Shown here: positions 53,657-61,496 of the stretch, in pieces
How positions within the stretch are numbered: position 1 is the stretch's first letter
Layout of the letters: each line of letters starts with the position of its first letter
Assembly: GCF_011189575.1 (NCBI RefSeq)
Contig: NZ_PUJW01000001.1
Span: 248,001 to 312,000 of the forward strand
From: Photorhabdus cinerea
GTDB lineage: Bacteria; Pseudomonadota; Gammaproteobacteria; Enterobacterales; Enterobacteriaceae
Length of the DNA: 64,000 nt
Direction: 5' to 3'
The notes under the pieces: generated by a model
What the model saw: the letters and a program-made list of their open reading frames with translations, nothing else
What the model was told of the DNA's origin: nothing
Databases searched by the model: none
Position numbers and translations under genes: made by a program

Positions 53657-54541
53657 ATGAGTTTTATTGATAGCGTTAACGGTCATCAGTCGATTACTTT
53701 TAGTAACAGTGCTGATGTTATGGTTGATAAAAGTGCTGAATCAACAATACATGCTGCGGCTGTTCAACAGCCGGGAAAGACTGGGTTTATGGATAAAGTT
53801 GACTTGATTGCACCGAAGCAGGCTTTGGATCTCAGTCGCTTAGGAAAGATCAGGCAAGAATTAGATGGTACATTGAACACGATATCGTTGCTTTTTGAAA
53901 TTGCCAGGAAGATGCGTGAATTGGGTATCTTGCAGCGTGATACGGAAAACAAGGCGGCTATTGGTGCTCAGAAATTACAAGTGAATGAAATGCGCCATGC
54001 TGCTATGTTGGTAATTGCTGTGGCGGTTGTTTCTGGTGTGATGACGTTTTTTTCAGCTCTGATGGGAGCCTTTTCGGCTGTTAAAAGTAGTCAGGTGGTT
54101 AAGCAGCAGAAAACGTTAGAAAATAATATTGCTGGCCGTAATGAATTGATTGACCTTAAGTTGCAACAGCTAGGGAAAAATGGAGATGTGGATCGGGCTG
54201 CGGTTAGTAAGGTATGGGCCAAAGAACAGTTTGCTGATGAAAATGCCCTGAAATCGCTTACTAGAGTGTTTGATAGTCTTAGCAGCAAACAGCAGATCTT
54301 CAGTTTAGTGATGAACTCGTTATCAAGTATGTCTAATAATTCAGTGCAAGTAGAGCAAGGGCTTTCTCAGGCTAGAGCCAAGGAACATGAAGTGGATGCC
54401 TCTGTGGCTCAACACGAAAAACAAAAAAGTGAAGATCAGATTTCATTGAATAACAATTTCATGAGAGATGTTTTGCAATTGTTGCAACAACTTTCTCAGA
54501 GTTATAACCAGGCATGGCGTGCGGCGGCTGGTGTGGTGTAA
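53657..54541 (+). CDS. yopD: Translocator YopD/PopD
   Basis: A 294-aa second translocator with one hydrophobic segment near 118-140 ('AAMLVIAVAVVSGVMTFFSA'), a central coiled coil, and a C-terminal amphipathic helix. RBS AGGGAATAACAAG precedes ATG 53657. Last gene of the lcrGVH-yopBD group; a hairpin follows 28 nt after the stop. Confidence 0.95.
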   Translation: MSFIDSVNGHQSITFSNSADVMVDKSAESTIHAAAVQQPGKTGFMDKVDLIAPKQALDLSRLGKIRQELDGTLNTISLLFEIARKMRELGILQRDTENKAAIGAQKLQVNEMRHAAMLVIAVAVVSGVMTFFSALMGAFSAVKSSQVVKQQKTLENNIAGRNELIDLKLQQLGKNGDVDRAAVSKVWAKEQFADENALKSLTRVFDSLSSKQQIFSLVMNSLSSMSNNSVQVEQGLSQARAKEHEVDASVAQHEKQKSEDQISLNNNFMRDVLQLLQQLSQSYNQAWRAAAGVV

Positions 54542-54568
54542 CGCGGTAGTAACTGTTTGTATAAGCTT

Positions 54569-54590
54569 GAGCGCATCGAAAGGTGCGCTC
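54569..54590 (+). terminator. Hairpin terminator after yopD
   Basis: GAGCGCA (54569-54575) pairs with TGCGCTC (54584-54590), loop TCGAAAGG, followed by TTATTG. Likely terminator of the translocator operon; U-tract is imperfect. Confidence 0.6.
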
Positions 54591-54740
54591 TTATTGATAG
54601 ATGGCTGCTATTGATTTTGTTTTTAAAATCCGCGGGTTATCACTAAAAGCATAAAGGGGCGAAAACATCGAATCATGATATCCGGTCTTTAGCTATGATC
54701 GGTATTTGGTTTTTTGATAACGATCCGAGTGACTTTTTTA

Positions 54741-54748
54741 TTAAAAGA
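54741..54748 (+). promoter_or_regulatory. Candidate ExsA site upstream of exsC
   Basis: TTAAAAGA is a full match to the ExsA core TXAAAAXA. It is 132 nt before exsC, so a start near 54790 and a ~90-nt leader are predicted. ExsA control of exsCEB is known in Pseudomonas; here it is inferred. Confidence 0.4.
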
Positions 54749-54879
54749 ACTGCCTTTGAGTGACAGAGGCATGAAAGATGATGGTAGTAGACTGACTCCC
54801 TTTTCTCGGGAGTCACCCGTTTGCTCAACTGCGTGGTAACTTCAAGTTTGCTTGATTTCCTTCTCTGTAGGAGTGAACC

Positions 54880-55323
54880 ATGGATGTGATAACCATCATC
54901 AACCAAGTTTTGGCTGAATTTGCCACCAAATTCGGCTTGCCACGCTTAGCTTTAAATCATGAAGGTGTGGCCGCTCTCTGTTTTGATGAGCACCTTCACC
55001 TCTCTTTGATCTTAATTCCCGAACGTGATCAGCTAATTTTGCAAATAGATGTAGCTGATATCACTGCGGTTGGTGAGGGAATTTTCCGCCAACTGGCCAG
55101 TTTTAATCGCCATTGGTATCAGTTTGATCTTCACTTTGGTTTTGATGAGTCAACTCTGATGGTGCAGCTTTATCGGCAAATGTCAGCCAGTCAGTTGAAT
55201 CTGGCTACTTTTGAGGCAAGTCTTTCGAGTATGTTGGATCATGCTGAGTTTTGGCAGGAATTATTGCAAGCTCAGTTTCCAACTGATACTCAGCAGAGCA
55301 AATTTTTGGGAATGCGAGTATGA
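54880..55323 (+). CDS. exsC: ExsC, anti-anti-activator and ExsE chaperone
   Basis: A 147-aa class I chaperone-like protein close to P. aeruginosa ExsC (145 aa). 'INQVLAEFATKFGLPRLALN' and 'VAALCFDEHLHLSLILIPER' form the typical start. It binds ExsD to free ExsA and binds ExsE when secretion is off. RBS TAGGAG precedes ATG 54880; the end overlaps exsE by four bases. Confidence 0.92.
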   Translation: MDVITIINQVLAEFATKFGLPRLALNHEGVAALCFDEHLHLSLILIPERDQLILQIDVADITAVGEGIFRQLASFNRHWYQFDLHFGFDESTLMVQLYRQMSASQLNLATFEASLSSMLDHAEFWQELLQAQFPTDTQQSKFLGMRV

Positions 55324-55553
55324 AAATTGAAAATTCGTTACCCATTCATTTAACAAATGTGTCTCATGAAAATGATAGTTTTTGCTGTGGTCGTAGGGTT
55401 ACGTCAGGGAGTGTACCGCAAAATATTCATGAACCGCTTTCTGTAGTTCTGAGTAGAGGTCTTGTAATAGAGCTAGAACATGAGACAGCATTGCAACGTT
55501 TGTTAGATAGGCAGCATACACCGTTGTCACAACGTCGGATCAGTTTGTCATGA
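55320..55553 (+). CDS. exsE: ExsE, secreted negative regulator
   Basis: A 77-aa protein like P. aeruginosa ExsE (81 aa): 'MKIENSLPIHLT' at the start, 'CGRRVTSGSVPQ' in the middle, 'ETALQRLLDRQHTPLSQRR' at the end. It binds ExsC; its export through the T3SS frees ExsC and so links secretion to transcription. Overlaps both neighbours. Confidence 0.88.
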   Translation: MKIENSLPIHLTNVSHENDSFCCGRRVTSGSVPQNIHEPLSVVLSRGLVIELEHETALQRLLDRQHTPLSQRRISLS

Positions 55554-55942
55554 CCCAAAAGAGGTTGATATTGTGGTGTTTGCTGATTACCGGGTGTGTA
55601 AGTAACATAACAGATAATGGAACATCACAGTTGATTGAGGGGGATGTGACTATGCCGGTTCCTCTGTCCAAAACTGCAAATGTTGAACTATCGTTGCTTG
55701 CTGTCGTTGATGGGAAAGTGTTGACCGTTGGCGAGATGTGTTATCGCTTGGATATGTTACCTTTGACTTTTTCCATGCGTTTGGGTTCATTACCATTTTC
55801 TCATGAAAATTTGTTCTTGCGAACTTATTTACGTTGGGATGACAAACGAGCGGTACAGGCAAAGAATCAACAACGGATCGTTGCAGGAAAAAAAGTCGTA
55901 GTGCAATTATCTCCCTTACCGTGTTATCCAGAATGTTTATAA
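55550..55942 (+). CDS. exsB: ExsB/YscW-type pilotin lipoprotein
   Basis: A 130-aa outer-membrane lipoprotein. Lipobox 'LLITGC' places the acylated Cys at residue 16. The beta-rich mature part ('VELSLLAVVDGKVLTVGEMC', 'FSMRLGSLPFSHENLFLRTY') matches YscW/ExsB pilotins that insert the secretin SctC. Last gene of exsCEB; exsA does not follow. Confidence 0.9.
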   Translation: MTQKRLILWCLLITGCVSNITDNGTSQLIEGDVTMPVPLSKTANVELSLLAVVDGKVLTVGEMCYRLDMLPLTFSMRLGSLPFSHENLFLRTYLRWDDKRAVQAKNQQRIVAGKKVVVQLSPLPCYPECL

Positions 55943-56585
55943 GATTGGGTAGTAAGTACTTCGGGAACAATAAATAGGGAAATATATTTATTTATAGGTT
56001 TTCAAATGCTATTTAATTTATATTATCTTATATTTAATGATTTTATGGGATATTTTATTATCTGAATTATATAATTCAATAAACTTCAGATATATTAAAG
56101 ATCCATGATATATATGAAGTTTTTATTTTTAGAACGACATATTTCCATTATCCTTATCCCATTATTTATATAGTAGACGATAGAAAATTAGTCTGGTTTG
56201 TTTGATATGAATATACTGATATACCCAACAACTACATTGATAATAGATAATCATGTGATTCATAAAAGTCATTAGATTGAGATATGACTGTACAATTATT
56301 TCTAATTTATATTGATATATTTTCTGATTGATTTAGTACTGGATAAATGAAATTGAATTACAGTGGTTATCGTTGTATGTAATGATGGTTCGTACTTTTC
56401 TATCCTTAAATTTCCAATATCATTGTCGTACTTAATTAATGATAATTTTAATAAAATTATCCATTCCTATCTATAAATAGCTTTTAAGATACTGTATGGT
56501 AGATAAATAGAGACAAGAAAAGGCTTGTTTTATTATGAAATTAATATTTCTGTTAAAATCTACTATCTCTTCAAAAGGGTTATAA
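55943..56585. other. AT-rich intergenic region, right edge of the T3SS locus
   Basis: About 640 nt of very AT-rich sequence with no supported gene or terminator. It separates the last T3SS gene from a glycosyltransferase and probably includes that gene's promoter. Confidence 0.4.
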
Positions 56586-57572
56586 ATGTCTCAGTTTGAA
56601 ATCAGTATCATTATTCCTGTCTTCAATGAAGAAAACAATATAGTCTATTTGTTGGATTCAATATCTTCACAAGAAAATATTAACTTTGAGGTCATCATTA
56701 TCAATGATGGCTCCACCGATAATAGTTTAAAAGTACTGGAAGAATATAAAAATAGAGATAATAGAATACGAATTATTAATCAAGAAAACCGGGGAGTGTC
56801 AATAGCCAGAAATCATGGTATAGAATATGCGAGAGGAGAGTGGGTTTTATTTGTTGATAGTGATGATTGGTTAAAGCCGCAAATATTGAAAAAATGGCTT
56901 GATCAGGCTATTGCACAAAGACTAGATGTTCTCATTGGTAATGGTGTCAGTTTTACCGAAAACCCATTATCACCAGATAATAAAAAAGTAACACGTAAAC
57001 AGCCTTATGGTAGCGTGTTAACCGGTAAAGAGTGGATTGAATATTGTGTTGAGTGTAGGGAATGGCCACATTTTGTTTGGCTACAACTCATTAAAAAGGA
57101 GTTGATTCTTGACAACCAATTGAATTTTGCAGAAAACACCTTTCATGAGGATATTTTATGGACAATTAATTTGGCACTTATAGCAAATCGAATTGGCTTC
57201 TGTAAGGAACTATTATATTGTTATAGGAATAATCCGAAATCAATAACTCGCTCAACAGAAATTAAAAGATTATATCATCGAGCTGATAGCTATATTACTG
57301 TAGTTGATTCAATTATTAAAATTTCAAAAGAAATTAAAGATAAAAAATCGTTAAGAAGGTCACTTAGTCGTCATGCAATAAGAGAGGTTGGAAGTTTTTT
57401 TATTTTGTATAGAAAAAGAATACAAGATCCTGCTTTAAAGAAATTGCTTGCTAAACGTTTTGTTCATCAAATTTTTTTGAGTGATTTATTACCTGGTGTA
57501 CATAATTATCATGAGCTATGGTTTATTATACGTTGTAATTTAATCTTAGTATTAAGGAGTTTCATGAATTAG
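56586..57572 (+). CDS. Family 2 glycosyltransferase
   Basis: A 328-aa GT-A enzyme. 'ISIIIPVFNEENNIVYLLDS' and 'VIIINDGSTDNSLKVLEEY' bind the nucleotide sugar, 'NRGVSIARNHGIEYARGEW' and the metal-binding 'VDSDDW' follow. The C-terminus is basic and membrane-associated in character. It would transfer a sugar to a surface polysaccharide or LPS core; the acceptor is unknown. RBS AAAAGGG precedes ATG 56586. It stands alone, not in the wza cluster 5 kb away. Confidence 0.88.
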   Translation: MSQFEISIIIPVFNEENNIVYLLDSISSQENINFEVIIINDGSTDNSLKVLEEYKNRDNRIRIINQENRGVSIARNHGIEYARGEWVLFVDSDDWLKPQILKKWLDQAIAQRLDVLIGNGVSFTENPLSPDNKKVTRKQPYGSVLTGKEWIEYCVECREWPHFVWLQLIKKELILDNQLNFAENTFHEDILWTINLALIANRIGFCKELLYCYRNNPKSITRSTEIKRLYHRADSYITVVDSIIKISKEIKDKKSLRRSLSRHAIREVGSFFILYRKRIQDPALKKLLAKRFVHQIFLSDLLPGVHNYHELWFIIRCNLILVLRSFMN

Positions 57573-57823
57573 TGACGACTGTACTCGGAATGATCTTTTT
57601 TTTAGATTGTTCTTACCTAAAATACCGAAATAGATAATATAAATAATATTTTTCTTTTAAATTCTTATTTAAGTAATTATGTTTTAAATGTTAGCTGAAA
57701 TTTACTTTTAGTGCTATTTCAATGATGAAAACCAATCAGGATATAGACAATAAAACCTAAATGTGACAATTTATTGTCGGTCTTGGGTTTTCGTTATTTA
57801 ATCTTTCTGTTGAGAATAGGATT

Positions 57824-58621
57824 ATGAGTCAATTTTATTGCAATGACATAAAAATAGATTACAATGATAGTGGTATTGGTCCTATTACATTATTACTCCT
57901 TCCTGGATGGTGTGAACCTAAAACGGTTTTTATGCCATTTGAAGCGTTGGCTTCGGAAACTTTCAGAATTATTAGCCTGGATTGGCGTAATCACGGACTA
58001 TCTTCACAATCTGTATTGCCATTAACTCCAGAAATATTGTTAAATGATGTTGTTTCGCTAATTAACTCATTAGACATAGAGCAATTTATACTAGTTTCGG
58101 TTGCTCACGCTAGCTGGATTGCTGCCGATATAGCAGAGATAATGCCAGAGAGAGTCTCTGCACTCGTATTTCTTGATTGGATTATGACTAACCCTGATCC
58201 TACATTCTTTCAAGCAATTAACCATATACAAGAGCCTGAAAATTGGGTTTCAGCAAGGAATTCTTTATTTAATTTTTGGATGGGCGGTGGAAATAATAAA
58301 GTCGTTAAGGACCACTTAGTTAAAGAAATGTCACAAGTGGGTTTTACTGTGTGGGAAGCGGCGGGAAAGGCGATAGCGGGGGCATATAACAAATATGGTT
58401 CTCCTCTGGATAGATTGAAACTTTTATCTGGGCGCCATCAATGTATTCATATTTATTCTTTAGATAGAAGAGACCATTATCTGCTTGAGCAGCAAAAATT
58501 TTCTCACGCGAATTCTTTTTTCCAGGTTAAGCGATTGGAAAGTGCCAGAACACATTTGGGTATACTTGAGCAACCTGAAGAGGTTCATCGCACCTTAAAA
58601 AGGTTTTTATTAAAAGAATAG
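57824..58621 (+). CDS. HOD-like alpha/beta-hydrolase (quinaldine 2,4-dioxygenase family)
   Basis: A 265-aa protein resembling cofactor-free 3-hydroxy-4-oxoquinaldine 2,4-dioxygenase (HOD) throughout: 'LLLPGWC' (24-30), 'DWRNHGLS' (53-60), 'LVFLDWIM' with Asp118, and 'ARTHLGIL' with His244. HOD-type enzymes cleave alkylquinolones, including the Pseudomonas quinolone signal in the AqdC group. The usual Ser of the nucleophile elbow is Ala94 here ('VSVAHASW'). The His/Asp dyad is kept. A role in breaking down quinolone-type molecules is plausible but not shown. Confidence 0.75.
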   Translation: MSQFYCNDIKIDYNDSGIGPITLLLLPGWCEPKTVFMPFEALASETFRIISLDWRNHGLSSQSVLPLTPEILLNDVVSLINSLDIEQFILVSVAHASWIAADIAEIMPERVSALVFLDWIMTNPDPTFFQAINHIQEPENWVSARNSLFNFWMGGGNNKVVKDHLVKEMSQVGFTVWEAAGKAIAGAYNKYGSPLDRLKLLSGRHQCIHIYSLDRRDHYLLEQQKFSHANSFFQVKRLESARTHLGILEQPEEVHRTLKRFLLKE

Positions 58622-58704
58622 AGGTGAGGGTATTATAATAATATAGCAGCTCATCATGAGTTTAAACCCAGTTCGGATAATGACTATTTGGAAGTGGCAA
58701 GTTC

Positions 58705-58730
58705 AAGGCAAGATAATAATATTTTGCCTT
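58705..58730 (+). terminator. Probable terminator after the HOD-like gene
   Basis: AAGGCAA (58705-58711) pairs with TTGCCTT (58724-58730), followed by TTAATC; the loop is AT-rich. It lies 83 nt past the stop. Confidence 0.5.
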
Positions 58731-58900
58731 TTAATCAAGTAATACGATATCAAAATATTAAAAAATACACTGTAAGTTGGATTTTCATAGAAAATATAAT
58801 AATGTTTATCAGTAGAAATATTATTTTTTGGGAATAATAAAAGTTCCAATTAATTATATATCCATTCATCATTCTAGTTTTTTATCTATAATGACACATC

Positions 58901-58936
58901 ACAGGGGGTTGCTGATGAACAGGGGGTTGCTGATGA
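58901..58936 (+). repeat. Tandem 18-bp duplication
   Basis: ACAGGGGGTTGCTGATGA occurs twice back to back (58901-58918, 58919-58936) in the 475-nt gap before the lysis cassette. No gene spans it. Variable copy number would be likely. Confidence 0.8.
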
Positions 58937-59070
58937 GTGCGGTATTATACTAAATGTAAGTAATCACCTAACAAAATTTAAGGCTGCGCTATGTGTGGCC
59001 TTTTCTTATTCTACTGATTTCGCAGTATTCCTATTAACTCAAATTTAAGGCTACACGGCAGCCTATGGAT

Positions 59071-59089
59071 TCCCATTGTATGAATGGGA
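59071..59089 (+). promoter_or_regulatory. Hairpin just upstream of the holin ribosome binding site
   Basis: TCCCATT (59071-59077) pairs perfectly with AATGGGA (59083-59089) around GTATG, ending two bases before GGAAGG at 59092-59097. Placement suggests control of holin translation, which must be timed tightly. Confidence 0.4.
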
Positions 59090-59097
59090 GTGGAAGG

Positions 59098-59424
59098 ATG
59101 AAATACATGGATAAACAGCCTGACATCTGGATGCAGCTATGGTTATGGCTGCTGTCAGTCAAAGAACAAGGTATAGGTGCGGCACTGGCTGCTGCAATGG
59201 CTTATCTCAGAGGTCGATATAACGGCGGTAAATTCTGGACGACAATTATGGACGCCATTATGTGCGCCATGATTGCCTGGTTTATCCGTGATGTATTGGA
59301 TTTTTTTGGTATGAGTACGGATTTGGCTTACATAAGCAGTGTCATTATTGGTTATCTGGGAACTGATTATTTTGGTCAGATCCTAAGAAAAGTTGTTAAT
59401 AATAAAACAGGTAACAAACAGTAG
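59098..59424 (+). CDS. Phage holin
   Basis: A 108-aa holin with hydrophobic segments near 26-37, 48-68 and 76-95 ('TTIMDAIMCAMIAWFIRDVL', 'TDLAYISSVIIGYLGTDYFG') and a basic C-terminus, like lambda-type/P2-like holins. It would permeabilise the inner membrane and release the endolysin. ATG 59098 follows GGAAGG; ATG 59065 would add an unlikely leader. First gene of a compact lysis cassette. Confidence 0.88.
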   Translation: MKYMDKQPDIWMQLWLWLLSVKEQGIGAALAAAMAYLRGRYNGGKFWTTIMDAIMCAMIAWFIRDVLDFFGMSTDLAYISSVIIGYLGTDYFGQILRKVVNNKTGNKQ

Positions 59425-59433
59425 GAGCAGATT

Positions 59434-59835
59434 ATGAGCAGAGGTATTCGAAACAATAACCCTGGTAATATTCGCTGGGGGGATGATTGGCAAGGTTTGG
59501 TGCCTGAATCACAGCGTACCGATAAATCTTTTTGTCAGTTTATCAGTCCTGAATATGGTATTCGGGCAATGATTAAAATTCTTCATAACTATAATAGAAA
59601 ATATAATCTTAAAACAGTGGGAGGCATCATTTCACGATGGGCCCCTCCCAATGAAAATAATACGGACGGTTATGTTAATCGTGTGTGTAAAGACACTGGG
59701 GTTAGTTGCGATCAGGTTATTGATGTGTTTAATAAGATATTTATGATAAAAATTATTAAAGCCATTATTACAGTGGAAAATGGTAGCCAGCCCTATAGCA
59801 ATGAGGTGATTGATAAAGCTTTTTCACTTTTGTAG
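59434..59835 (+). CDS. Endolysin candidate (NNPGNIR-type)
   Basis: A 133-aa protein beginning 'MSRGIRNNNPGNIRWGDDWQ' with 'FCQFISPEYGIRAMIKIL' and 'IISRWAPPNENNTDGYVNRV', the signature of small phage muramidase or P5-like virion lysins. It has no signal peptide, so export needs the holin. Position between holin and Rz makes endolysin the best call, although databases often label relatives as structural proteins. Confidence 0.82.
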   Translation: MSRGIRNNNPGNIRWGDDWQGLVPESQRTDKSFCQFISPEYGIRAMIKILHNYNRKYNLKTVGGIISRWAPPNENNTDGYVNRVCKDTGVSCDQVIDVFNKIFMIKIIKAIITVENGSQPYSNEVIDKAFSLL

Positions 59836-59844
59836 GGTGATATT

Positions 59845-60294
59845 ATGAAGTTTAATTCTCATAGCTACACGATCATTGCCCTGGCTCTTGCTTCGTTGCT
59901 GGCGTATCACTATTACGGTAAATATACCAAACAGCTTGATACAACAGTTCAGTTACAGAGTCGGCTGTTGGAGCAACAGAATGAAATTGTCAGTCAGCAG
60001 GGGCGGATAAAACGCTTATCTGAGTTGGATGATAAACATACAAAGGAGCTTGCTAATGCAAAATCTGAAATTGATGCTCTTCGTAATAATGTTGCCGCTG
60101 GTCGTCTCAGGTTGCGCATCGCGGCAACCTGTAGTCAGGGCGAAACTGGTTCCTCCGGCAGCGTGGGCCATGCAGGAACCCCACGATTTAACCCGGCAGC
60201 TGAACAAGATTATTTCGATCTCCGAAGAATGATTGTTGAGAACGAGAAGCAAACTAAATACTTGCAGGACTACATCAAAACTCAGTGTCAGTAG
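59845..60294 (+). CDS. Rz-like inner-membrane spanin
   Basis: A 149-aa i-spanin. One N-terminal membrane anchor (~10-25), a periplasmic coiled coil ('LLEQQNEIVSQQGRIKRLSE'), and the conserved 'ALRNNVAAGRLRLRIAATC' and 'EQDYFDLRRMIVENEKQTKY' regions. With Rz1 it fuses inner and outer membranes in the last step of lysis. Starts 9 nt after the endolysin. Confidence 0.9.
   Translation: MKFNSHSYTIIALALASLLAYHYYGKYTKQLDTTVQLQSRLLEQQNEIVSQQGRIKRLSELDDKHTKELANAKSEIDALRNNVAAGRLRLRIAATCSQGETGSSGSVGHAGTPRFNPAAEQDYFDLRRMIVENEKQTKYLQDYIKTQCQ
60056..60232 (+). CDS. Rz1-like outer-membrane spanin, embedded in Rz
   Basis: A 58-aa lipoprotein encoded entirely inside the Rz gene in another frame. 'MQNLKLMLFVIMLPLVVSGC' is a lipoprotein signal with lipobox ending at Cys20; the mature part is short and Pro-containing, 'LVPPAAWAMQEP', very like lambda Rz1. 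AAGGAG at 60042-60047 serves ATG 60056. The embedded arrangement is as in lambda. Confidence 0.9.
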   Translation: MQNLKLMLFVIMLPLVVSGCASRQPVVRAKLVPPAAWAMQEPHDLTRQLNKIISISEE

Positions 60295-60374
60295 CTGAGT
60301 TTTGATAATGTTGTTGTGAAACAACGTAGATATGGGTTGGTTATCAGGAAAGTGTGCTGAAAGTTGATTTATAA

Positions 60375-60770
60375 TCAAACAGGGGATGCTGTGTTTTGTA
60401 ACACAACCCGATAACCATCAATATCTTCAAACGTTTTACCTTGGACATCCCAATATGGGTTGTAAGAGGGGACATCAATGAAACCAGCAGTTTTCATTAA
60501 TGATGTTTGATGTAACCACTCCGAATGGCCTGGTATATAGAAGGCCAGTAAATTATCCTGTGTCGGAGCTCTACCTACTGTTGTGCTGCGATGATGTGTA
60601 AATTCGAGGTGCCAAAGATGATTTGGATGCCCCAGCATAACGCCGTCGAAGTTTTCATGATTTTCAAATTTAGCTAAAACAATAAATCCTAAACCTTGAC
60701 AGTACATTTTAACGATCTGATTTAGGTTGTCTGTTGGCCTGGCTATCCTTAGAATGGTTGATTTGTTCAT
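60375..60770 (-). CDS. VOC-family (glyoxalase/dioxygenase fold) protein
   Basis: A 131-aa vicinal-oxygen-chelate protein: 'RIARPTDNLNQIVKMYCQGL' and 'GFIVLAKFENHENFDGVML' start the first module, 'HLWHLEFTHH' has possible metal ligands, and 'YWDVQGKTFEDIDGYRVVLQ' ends the second. Substrate unknown; relatives include YycE. It is convergent with the lysis cassette and separated by 80 nt. Confidence 0.85.
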   Translation of the reverse strand: MNKSTILRIARPTDNLNQIVKMYCQGLGFIVLAKFENHENFDGVMLGHPNHLWHLEFTHHRSTTVGRAPTQDNLLAFYIPGHSEWLHQTSLMKTAGFIDVPSYNPYWDVQGKTFEDIDGYRVVLQNTASPV

Positions 60771-61496
60771 AATGGTTCCGGTCGGTAAAGTCTTTATTGG
60801 ATATGTTTAACTTACAGATTTTTTGTCTCTACTCTATATAAAACAATTAATATAGTAGTTAAGAGTCGCGAAAATACAAAGTGATAAACTTAAAAAACCA
60901 GAATAGTCTGAAATTTTGATAAAACATACTTAAGTTTATTATTATTAAAATGCAAAATATAGTAGGGTTATTGTTTGTTTTTTGTTAATTTATTTTTTTT
61001 ATTTGTGGTTTTTTTGGCAAACTCATGGTCTACCCTTTGGCTTATTACCATAGTATGAATTACAAAATCACTTACTAATTAAGCATTGATTTTGATACAA
61101 GTAGAAATGTGTTTTTCTGGCAATGCAATCATAAATATTCATTTTTTTCAACAAGTTATAGTGATATTTTCTCTTTCCTGTATCAGGGGTATTCAGCCCT
61201 TACTTTCTATTTGCAACAATATCTTGTGAAATACATTTTATAATTAAATAGTTTGTGATTATATTATTTGTTTGATTTATTTTCTATTTAGTAGCCAGAG
61301 CTTATCAAAGGTACTAAGCTGATTTTTATTGTTTTTACAAAGTGATATGATCAATGACTCAATAGTCCATGATACTTAAGCAAAATTTTTATATTATATT
61401 ATATCTTATTATATTATAATCTTACTTTCTTAAGGAGATTATAATTAATACTATTTATGTATTTTTTGCTTATTGTTTTTTAAGGATAAAAGTCTG
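60771..61496. promoter_or_regulatory. Upstream region of the wza operon
   Basis: About 725 nt of very AT-rich sequence with no supported gene. It must contain the promoter of the polysaccharide cluster. A block CAGAGCTTATCAAAGGTAC at 61296-61314 faintly recalls JUMPstart/ops elements recognised by RfaH, but the ops core GGCGGTAG is not present, so I would not call one. Confidence 0.4.

Noticed and set aside
25673..55942. Flagellar export genes instead of a virulence T3SS
   Set aside because: Needle, secretin, tip, translocators, ExsACDE and ExoU are all present and no flagellin, hook or rod genes occur.
59098..60294. Lysis cassette as part of the satellite or tail-fibre remnants
   Set aside because: It lies 40-50 kb away, beyond the whole T3SS, with no phage gene beside it.
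61295..61321. JUMPstart/ops element upstream of wza
   Set aside because: Only a loose resemblance; the GGCGGTAG core needed for RfaH recruitment is absent.
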